Shown here: positions 1 through 4,492 of the stretch, in pieces
Numbering within the stretch: position 1 is the first letter of the stretch
Layout of the letters: the number at the start of each line of letters is the position of its first letter
The notes under the pieces: generated by a model
What the model was told of the DNA's origin: nothing
The model's input: the letters and a program-made list of their open reading frames with translations, nothing else
Databases searched by the model: none
Program-made: the position numbers and the translations under genes
From: Kiritimatiellia bacterium
GTDB lineage: Bacteria > Verrucomicrobiota > Kiritimatiellia > RFP12 > UBA1067
Length of the DNA: 6,361 bases
Assembly: GCA_017479035.1 (NCBI GenBank)
Contig: JAFVCR010000035.1
Coordinates: 1-6,361 of the forward strand
Direction: 5' to 3'

Positions 1-22
1 CTGCAAACTGCAAACTACCCTC

Positions 23-62
23 CGCGGGCGAGACGCCCGCGTCCCCACAGTACACAGTGGGG
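23..62. repeat. Double hairpin, repeat copy 1
   Basis: CGCGGGCG (23-30) and CGCCCGCG (34-41) form a perfect 8-bp stem with an AGA loop. CCCCAC (43-48) and GTGGGG (57-62) form a 6-bp stem with an 8-base loop. No T tract follows on either strand, so a simple intrinsic terminator is not indicated. Confidence 0.85.
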
Positions 63-110
63 TGGACATTGCTACCAAAAACTGCAAACTGCAAACTGCA
101 AACTACTGAC

Positions 111-150
111 CGCGGGCGAGACGCCCGCGTCCCCACAGTACACAGTGGGG
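111..150. repeat. Double hairpin, repeat copy 2
   Basis: The second copy is identical in both stems: CGCGGGCG (111-118) with CGCCCGCG (122-129), and CCCCAC (131-136) with GTGGGG (145-150). The loops are also the same as in copy 1. Full conservation of stems and loops suggests recent duplication or homogenisation. Confidence 0.85.
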
Positions 151-212
151 GCTGACATTGCTACCAAAAACTGCAAACTGCACACTGCAAACTGCAAACT
201 ACATTATGTGCA

Positions 213-227
213 ACGCTATTATAGCGT
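213..227. repeat. Small inverted repeat ACGCTA-TTA-TAGCGT
   Basis: A perfect 6-bp stem with a 3-base loop lies between the repeat tract and the end of the BatA-like gene. On the minus strand it contains TATAAT (218-223), with a weak TGGAGA 17 bp upstream (241-246). A leftward promoter is conceivable, but no reading frame follows it inside the window. Confidence 0.35.
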
Positions 228-232
228 ATTCG

Positions 233-256
233 GGAAAAAGTCTCCACTCTTTTTCC
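233..256 (-). terminator. Possible terminator hairpin downstream of the BatA-like gene
   Basis: GGAAAAAG (233-240) and CTTTTTCC (249-256) form a perfect 8-bp stem around an 8-base loop, about 80 bases past the stop codon of the BatA-like gene. Read on the minus strand, the 3' arm is CTTTTTCC, which gives a U-rich stretch. The stem is AT-rich and weak, so this is only a candidate. Its CACTCTTT part (245-252) can alternatively pair with AAAGAGTG at 283-290, giving a competing structure. Confidence 0.3.
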
Positions 257-335
257 TCTGTTCTTGAGAAACATCAACCATCAAAGAGTGTCCATTCTAC
301 TTGACGAACTGGGCGGAAGATGCGCGAGTATGCGT

Positions 336-1385
336 TTATGCGATGCGGCGGGAAGCTGCCATTTGCAGAGTAATGGCAGCCAGAGCCAGGATTGCGCCTG
401 ATACAAGGAATGCGGCGAAATGCTCGGTGTAGCGTTCGTAGGAGATGCTTTCGACGGTGGTTTTTTCAAGCTGGTCGATTTCCTCGAGGGCGGCGGCGAG
501 GCCTTGTTCGTCGTTGACGGCGAAGTATTTTGCGCCGGTAGCCTGTGCGATGCCTTTGAGCTGCGATTCATCGAACGACATGTTGATGGTGGTGATGGAT
601 TTGCGCCCGAAAGCGTCGGTCTGCCACATAGGGGCATGGTCGGATTTCGTGCCGACACCGATGGCATATACTTTCACGCCGAGGGCGGCGGCGGCTTTGG
701 CTGCTTCTGCGGGGTCGACGGCATCGTGGATGGTTTGCACGCCGTCCGAGAGCAGGATTATGACTTTCGATTTGACGGGAGCGTTTTTCACACGCGCAAG
801 AGCCACCGCTATGCCGTCGCCAATGGCGGTGAGTTGTTCTTCGTGATCCACGGCGCGGCCGGAGGAGTCGTATTGTATGGAAGGGATCTGCACGCCTTTG
901 AGGACGTTGAGCAGTGCGGCGTGGTCGGCAGTGAGGGGAGCGCGGCAGGAGGCGTAGCCGCCGAATACTACGAGCGAAATGAGGTCGTCGGGTCTTGCTT
1001 CGACGAATCTGGCGAAGAGTTCCTTGACCACGTCGAGGCGAGTTTTCCATTGCCGGCCCCAATCTTCGCGCGGAGTGAGATCGAGGACTTCCATCGAGCC
1101 GGAGACATCCACCGCCATTGCGATTGCTATTGCGTCGACGCTGCGCGACGTGCGCCCGTATTTGGTGCGCGGCCGTGCGGCGGCCGTTACGAGGAGAGCG
1201 AGCGCGACCAGGAAAATATAGGGTGCGAGGGCTGCGGCGCGTGCGCGCCATCCGGCGGATTTCGCCGGGATGAATTGCATCGCGGGGAACTTGACGCCGC
1301 CGCGCCGTGCGCGGCGCAACATGCGCCACGCGGCGAACGCCACGGGCAGGAACAATAGAAAACACCACGGCCATGCGAAGTTCAT
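336..1385 (-). CDS. BatA-like von Willebrand factor A domain membrane protein
   Basis: The 349-residue product has the architecture of BatA/aerotolerance-type VWA proteins. There is an N-terminal hydrophobic segment (about residues 5-20) followed by an Arg-rich stretch, a second membrane segment (53-70) ending in ARPR, a VWA domain (about 84-300), and a C-terminal membrane helix (about 323-341). The metal-ion-dependent adhesion site is intact: DxSxS at D93/S95/S97, T186, and D214 in LLSDG. The domain should therefore bind Mg2+ and a protein partner at the membrane surface. Family members normally sit with MoxR ATPase, DUF58 and BatB genes; none is present here, and the exact role of the family is poorly defined. 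The ATG at 1385 lies 61 bp after the sulfatase stop on the same strand, so readthrough is possible. A GGAAG element lies 12 bases upstream of the start, which is longer than ideal spacing. Domain call is firm; BatA orthology is moderate. Confidence 0.9.
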   Translation of the reverse strand: MNFAWPWCFLLFLPVAFAAWRMLRRARRGGVKFPAMQFIPAKSAGWRARAAALAPYIFLVALALLVTAAARPRTKYGRTSRSVDAIAIAMAVDVSGSMEVLDLTPREDWGRQWKTRLDVVKELFARFVEARPDDLISLVVFGGYASCRAPLTADHAALLNVLKGVQIPSIQYDSSGRAVDHEEQLTAIGDGIAVALARVKNAPVKSKVIILLSDGVQTIHDAVDPAEAAKAAAALGVKVYAIGVGTKSDHAPMWQTDAFGRKSITTINMSFDESQLKGIAQATGAKYFAVNDEQGLAAALEEIDQLEKTTVESISYERYTEHFAAFLVSGAILALAAITLQMAASRRIA

Positions 1386-1395
1386 ATCGTCGGTT

Positions 1396-1408
1396 CTTCC
1401 TTATTGTA
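1396..1408 (-). promoter_or_regulatory. Weak ribosome-binding site and -10-like element of the BatA-like gene
   Basis: On the minus strand AAGGAAG occupies 1402-1396, leaving 10-12 bases to the ATG at 1385. It is the only start in this window with a purine-rich Shine-Dalgarno-like element at a tolerable distance. TACAAT at 1408-1403 resembles a -10 box, but no acceptable -35 lies 16-18 bp upstream, so a separate promoter is doubtful. Confidence 0.35.
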
Positions 1409-1446
1409 TGTATCGGGCAATGATGCCGGAGATAGTGGATGTTGCA

Positions 1447-2982
1447 TCATGGGTTCAACCTTTGGCGTTCCAGAATGGCTTGATATTCGGCGGCCATGCC
1501 GGGATGGGACGGGGCAAGGTCGCGCGTCTGGCCGGGGTCTTCGACAACGTCGTATATGCGCACGGGAGTGTCGGCACCGGTTTCGTCCAGATTCGTGCGG
1601 AGTGCCACGATGGAGCCGGTGCGCATCATTTGCTGCTGGCCGCGTATGCGACCTTTGCGCGCAGCGACGGTTTGCGCGTATGCGTCGAGATAGCCGGAGG
1701 GGAAGAAGTATTGGGTGTAGATTTTGCTGGCGGGTGCGGAGGAAGGGTTTGATGTCCAGCGGGCGAGGAGGTTCACGCCGTCGCAATCGGGCGGGGCGGG
1801 TGCGTGGGCGAGTGCGGCGAGGGTGGCCATCCAATCGGGCGATTGCGAGGGGGAGTGGTCTATTATGCCGGCGGCACCGGGGATGCCCCATACGAACGTG
1901 GGCACGCGCATGCCGCCTTCGTATACGTCGCGCTTTTCGCCATCGAAGGGGCCGGCGGAGAGGAAGAAGCGCGGATCGGTGCCGTATTCGGCTGTGGGGC
2001 CGTTGTCGGAAGTGAATATGACGATGGTGTTGGTGGAGATGTGGAGGTCGGCAAGTTCCTGCATCAAGTCGCCGAAAGCGTGGTCGAAGCGAGTAATGGC
2101 GGTGCCGTAGCGCATGGCGGGTATGGGGAGGTTGCGGTTTTGGTAGGCGGGGTCGATGTAAGTATTGCGTTGGGATTCCGGTTCTTTGGGGAGTGGCCAG
2201 CGCACGCCGCCGCAGAGGCCGCCGCCGGGGGGATATGGAGCGGCGGGGACGTGTATTGGGGTTTTAACGGGCACGTCCGCGCCGAGGCGGCCGGAGCCGT
2301 GGATGGTGTTGATGGCGAGGTAGATGAAGAAGGGTTCGGAGGGGTGGAGGGAGATGTGGCGTTCTATGAACTGTTTGGTTTTGGCGGTGAAGAGGTCCGT
2401 GGAATAGATGCCTTCGGCGGAGGAGTTGGCGCGGGAGCGGTTTTCGGTGATGCCCATCCATGCGTTGCGGATGGTGCCGTCGTAGTGGTAGTAGGTGTGG
2501 CCGGCGAGGTGATCCATGAAGCCGTAGAATTCGTCGAAGCCTTTGTCGAGAGGGTGTGCGGTGACGGGGAGGCCGCTTTCGCCGCCGCCGCCGATGCCCC
2601 ATTTGCCAACGGCGTATGTGCGGTAGCCTTGCGATTTGAGGAGTGTGGCGAGGGTGTCGGGCTCGGTGAGGGGGGAGTCGAAATCATTGTTGCGAACGGA
2701 GCAGCGGGGTTGGCTGCGGCCGGACATGAGCGATGCGCGGGAGGGGGCGCAGACGGGGGCTGCGGCGTAGTGGCTGGAGAGGATTACGCCGGCGCGGGCG
2801 GCTTTGTCCAGATTGGGAGTGTGGATGCGGGGAGTGGAGGAAGCGGGGGTTTGCCATGTAAAGCCCACGTCCCCGTAGCCGAGGTCGTCCGCGAGGATGA
2901 AGAGTATGTTGGGGCGCACTTGCGATGCCGACGCAAGCGCGCATGCCGCAACACCTATACATATGGAAATGGCAAAACGCAT
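1447..2982 (-). CDS. Secreted type I (formylglycine, Cys-type) sulfatase, arylsulfatase A-like
   Basis: From the ATG at 2982 this gives 511 residues, a normal length for family S1 sulfatases, which hydrolyse sulfate esters, often on polysaccharides. The N-terminal metal-binding DD is at residues 32-33 (ILADDLGYGD). The signature CAPSRASLMSGRS starts at C78, the residue converted to formylglycine. GKW is at 126-128 (K127), H162 and H228 are candidate active-site histidines, DN at 326-327 completes the Ca2+ site, and K350 lies in GEKRDVYEGGMRVP. The N-terminus is an export signal with a likely cleavage after ALASA (A19); VAAC at 11-14 also fits a lipobox. The usual GKWHLG motif reads GKWGIG, a variant I recall from other arylsulfatases. 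An alternative ATG at 2991 lies inside the -10 box, so 2982 is preferred. The maturation enzyme is not in the window. The exact substrate cannot be read from sequence. The gene is divergent from a sugar-type regulator that probably controls it. Confidence 0.95.
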   Translation of the reverse strand: MRFAISICIGVAACALASASQVRPNILFILADDLGYGDVGFTWQTPASSTPRIHTPNLDKAARAGVILSSHYAAAPVCAPSRASLMSGRSQPRCSVRNNDFDSPLTEPDTLATLLKSQGYRTYAVGKWGIGGGGESGLPVTAHPLDKGFDEFYGFMDHLAGHTYYHYDGTIRNAWMGITENRSRANSSAEGIYSTDLFTAKTKQFIERHISLHPSEPFFIYLAINTIHGSGRLGADVPVKTPIHVPAAPYPPGGGLCGGVRWPLPKEPESQRNTYIDPAYQNRNLPIPAMRYGTAITRFDHAFGDLMQELADLHISTNTIVIFTSDNGPTAEYGTDPRFFLSAGPFDGEKRDVYEGGMRVPTFVWGIPGAAGIIDHSPSQSPDWMATLAALAHAPAPPDCDGVNLLARWTSNPSSAPASKIYTQYFFPSGYLDAYAQTVAARKGRIRGQQQMMRTGSIVALRTNLDETGADTPVRIYDVVEDPGQTRDLAPSHPGMAAEYQAILERQRLNP

Positions 2983-2989
2983 GTGAAGC

Positions 2990-3018
2990 ATTATACTACA
3001 TATCGCGCGATGGTGCAA
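2990..3018 (-). promoter_or_regulatory. Sigma70-type promoter of the sulfatase gene, predicted leaderless
   Basis: On the minus strand the -35 is TTGCAC (3018-3013) and the -10 is TATAAT (2995-2990), with a spacer of exactly 17 bp. Counting the -10 hexamer as -12 to -7 puts +1 at 2983, one base before the ATG at 2982; a purine start would be the A of the ATG itself. No Shine-Dalgarno sequence precedes the ATG. The mRNA is therefore predicted to have no 5' leader or a single-base one. Confidence 0.75.
3002..3011. promoter_or_regulatory. Operator-like palindrome ATCGCGCGAT in the sulfatase promoter spacer
   Basis: This perfect 10-bp palindrome lies wholly between the -35 and -10 boxes of the sulfatase promoter. 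That is a classic repressor position. XylR/AraC proteins usually bind direct repeats, so the binding protein is uncertain. Confidence 0.4.
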
Positions 3019-3024
3019 GCGGGT

Positions 3025-3045
3025 AAATCGAGATGCAAAAATCGA
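3025..3045. promoter_or_regulatory. Direct repeat AAATCGA between the divergent -35 boxes
   Basis: AAATCGA occurs at 3025-3031 and 3039-3045 (14-bp period), followed by a partial AATCG at 3047-3051. It sits in the 36-bp interval between the two divergent -35 elements. AraC-type regulators bind direct repeats, so this is a candidate site for the adjacent XylR-like protein. The repeat is short and AT-rich and could be chance. Confidence 0.35.
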
Positions 3046-3054
3046 TAATCGGAA

Positions 3055-3084
3055 TTGACAAGGTATCCTGAAATGTGCTATCAT
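3055..3084 (+). promoter_or_regulatory. Sigma70-type promoter of the XylR-like gene, very short leader
   Basis: The -35 is TTGACA (3055-3060, 6/6) and the -10 is TATCAT (3079-3084, 5/6), with an 18-bp spacer. Predicted +1 is the A at 3091, giving a leader of about three bases (AGG) before the ATG at 3094. Upstream in-frame starts at 3055 and 3073 lie inside the promoter and so cannot be used from this transcript. Confidence 0.7.
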
Positions 3085-3093
3085 ATATGCAGG

Positions 3094-4272
3094 ATGAAGA
3101 CGGAATTCAAAAGAATTGCGTTGATAGCGGAGTTGACCCGGGCATACGGGCGCAATCTCTGCGAAGGCGTGGCGGCGTATGCGCAGACCAAGAGCGATTG
3201 GTCGGTGCATTTGCTTTCGCCAGCGCAGAAGGCGCAGGTGGATTTGCTGAAGGGTTACGACGGGGTGATAGCGAGGGTGCTTTCCCCGAAGAGCGCGGCG
3301 GCGATACGCAAGAGCGCATTGCCGGCTGTGGATATTTTCGGCGACGGGGAATACGAAGGGATCGTGGCGGTGGATTGCGACCACGAAGCGATAGCGCGCC
3401 TGGCGGCGGAGCATTTTTTGCAGCGGAGGTTCACGAGGTTCGCGTTTTGCGGTTACGACGGGGTGAGGTTCTCGGATGCGCGGCGGGATACGTTCGTGCA
3501 GGTGCTGGCGGAGAAGAATTACCAATGCAACCTCTACAAGGCGGCGAAGGATGTTTTGCGGAGGTATACGCAGGGGATTGCGGCAAACGAGAAGATAGGT
3601 TTCGACGCGGACATGGAGGATCTGCGGGCGTGGCTAGCGGCGCTGCCGCGCCAGACGGGGGTGTTCTGCTGCAACGATGTGCGCGCGCTGCAGGTGCTGC
3701 GGTTGTGCAGGCAGGAGAAGATAAACGTGCCGGAGGAGATTGCGATACTCGGAGTGGACAACGATTCGCTGCTGTGCGGGTTTTCCACGCCGTCGATTTC
3801 GTCGGTGGATCCGGATGCGTTCGAGGTGGGGCGCGAGGCGGCGCGGATGCTGGACGTGCTGATGGCGGGAGGGGAGGCGAAGAGCGAGCGTATACAGCCG
3901 AAGGGGCTGGTGGCGAGGCTTTCGAGCGAGATATATCCGATAGATCCGGCGTGGCTGTCGGACGCGCTGGTGTTCATACATCGCAATGTGGGGAAGAATC
4001 TTTCGGCAAGCGACGTGTTTGCGCATTTGGGATTGTCGCACACGATAGTGGAGCATACGTTCAGGAACGTGCTGGCGACGACGGTGCAGAAGGAGATAAT
4101 AAAGTCCCGCATGGCGGAGGCGCGGCATCTTTTGGCGACTACCACGCTTGGAGTGGCCGAGATAGCGAAGATGGCGGGGTTTTCGAGCGCGGAGTATTTC
4201 TGCCGCACGTTCGTGGCGCACAACGGCATGGCACCGGGGGAGTGGCGCAGACAGGAAGCGGGCAAGGAGTAG
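3094..4272 (+). CDS. XylR-like transcriptional regulator (sugar-binding sensor plus AraC helix-turn-helix)
   Basis: The product is 392 residues from the ATG at 3094, the same length I recall for E. coli XylR. Residues about 5-275 form a LacI/ribose-binding-type sensor: RIALIAELTRAYGRNLCEGV at 7-26 matches the XylR-family start, DGVIAR at 56-61 and VDIFGDGEYEGIVAVDCD at 79-96 are typical core strands, and FCCNDVRALQVLRLC followed by VPEEIAILGVDND (212-224) is the diagnostic C-terminal sensor segment. There is no N-terminal LacI DNA-binding domain. Residues about 288-386 form an AraC/XylS pair of helix-turn-helices, ending AEIAKMAGFSSAEYFCRTF and the P-G-E-W-R tail. The family binds a sugar and activates catabolic genes. 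Here the divergent target is a sulfatase, so the effector is probably a sugar released from a sulfated glycan rather than necessarily xylose; that is inference. No Shine-Dalgarno sequence precedes the start. The 3' end is 13 bp from the convergent tRNA gene. Confidence 0.93.
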   Translation: MKTEFKRIALIAELTRAYGRNLCEGVAAYAQTKSDWSVHLLSPAQKAQVDLLKGYDGVIARVLSPKSAAAIRKSALPAVDIFGDGEYEGIVAVDCDHEAIARLAAEHFLQRRFTRFAFCGYDGVRFSDARRDTFVQVLAEKNYQCNLYKAAKDVLRRYTQGIAANEKIGFDADMEDLRAWLAALPRQTGVFCCNDVRALQVLRLCRQEKINVPEEIAILGVDNDSLLCGFSTPSISSVDPDAFEVGREAARMLDVLMAGGEAKSERIQPKGLVARLSSEIYPIDPAWLSDALVFIHRNVGKNLSASDVFAHLGLSHTIVEHTFRNVLATTVQKEIIKSRMAEARHLLATTTLGVAEIAKMAGFSSAEYFCRTFVAHNGMAPGEWRRQEAGKE

Positions 4273-4285
4273 AGGGGGAGCGGGG

Positions 4286-4362
4286 TGGTGGGACTGGGGA
4301 GAATCGAACTCCCAACCTACGGTTTAGGAAACCGTCGCTCTGTCCAGTTGAGCTACAGTCCC
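4286..4362 (-). tRNA. tRNA-Arg (anticodon CCU)
   Basis: The minus strand folds into a complete cloverleaf. The acceptor GGGACTG (4362-4356) pairs fully with CAGTCCC (4296-4290). The D stem is GCTC/GAGC. The anticodon stem ACGGT/ACCGT encloses the loop TTCCTAA, with anticodon CCT at 4328-4326. A 5-base variable region follows, and the T arm is GGGAG-TTCGATT-CTCCC. The discriminator is A (4289) and CCA is encoded (4288-4286). It reads AGG codons for arginine. It is convergent with the XylR-like gene and divergent from mreB. I see no clear terminator after it. Confidence 0.97.
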
Positions 4363-4379
4363 GCAGAACAGATGGGGGC

Positions 4380-4408
4380 ATTCTACCATTTTTCCATGAA
4401 AAGAGCAA
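4380..4408 (-). promoter_or_regulatory. Sigma70-type promoter of tRNA-Arg
   Basis: On the minus strand the -35 is TTGCTC (4408-4403) and the -10 is TAGAAT (4385-4380), with a 17-bp spacer. Predicted +1 is near 4373, leaving about 11 bases of 5' leader for RNase P to remove before the mature end at 4362. Confidence 0.7.
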
Positions 4409-4457
4409 GAATTACTTTGCCGTGCGTGCGGGGATTGGCGATTGTCCAAATCCTAGA

Positions 4458-4486
4458 TTGACAAAGCGCGGCGTTTTGGGTATAAT
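4458..4486 (+). promoter_or_regulatory. Perfect-consensus promoter of mreB, predicted leaderless
   Basis: TTGACA (4458-4463), a 17-bp spacer and TATAAT (4481-4486) match the sigma70 consensus at all 12 positions. Placing the -10 hexamer at -12 to -7 puts +1 exactly at 4493, the A of the mreB ATG. There is no Shine-Dalgarno sequence in the bases before the ATG (TGGCAT), which fits a leaderless transcript. Confidence 0.82.
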
Positions 4487-4492
4487 TGGCAT

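Larger units (their letters stand above)
1..201. repeat. Two-copy ~88-bp GC-rich intergenic repeat with ACTGCAA heptamer runs
   Basis: Two near-identical units begin with CCGCGGGCGAG at 22 and 110, so the period is 88 bp (89 bp after a one-base insertion in the G run of the second copy). Each unit holds a perfect 8-bp GC hairpin, then a CCCCAC/GTGGGG hairpin, then a shared segment containing GACATTGCTACC. The units are separated by tandem heptamers of ACTGCAA: about two copies at 1-15, three at 82-103 and four at 170-199, one of which is degenerate (ctgcaca). There is no credible open reading frame across the tract. The left edge is cut by the window, so the array may extend further. This looks like a dispersed intergenic palindromic element combined with a microsatellite-like heptamer. 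I see no transposase or CRISPR-type spacer. Confidence 0.9.

Noticed and set aside
1..201. CRISPR array
   Set aside because: Only two repeat units, each containing two hairpins, with linkers that are heptamer repeats rather than unique spacers. No cas gene is present.
301..306. TTGACG as a plus-strand -35 box
   Set aside because: No matching -10 at 16-18 bp and no plus-strand gene follows; the region is the end of the BatA-like gene.
1420..1450. Inverted repeat ATGATGC/GCATCAT spanning the sulfatase stop as a terminator
   Set aside because: Only 7 bp with a 17-base loop and no T tract, so it is not a convincing terminator. Readthrough to the BatA-like gene remains possible.
1804..3048. 414-codon open frame on the plus strand antisense to the sulfatase
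   Set aside because: It is Gly/Val/Ala/Glu-rich with no recognisable domain and mirrors a sulfatase whose catalytic motifs are all intact. Strong GC bias at third positions keeps the antisense frame open.
2983..3525. Upstream extension of the sulfatase frame (692 codons in total)
   Set aside because: The extra residues lie antisense to the regulator, precede a clear signal peptide, and run through the promoter.
4286..4362. tRNA-Arg as an integration site for the sulfatase/regulator module
   Set aside because: I found no direct repeat of the tRNA 3' end elsewhere in the window, and there is no integrase.
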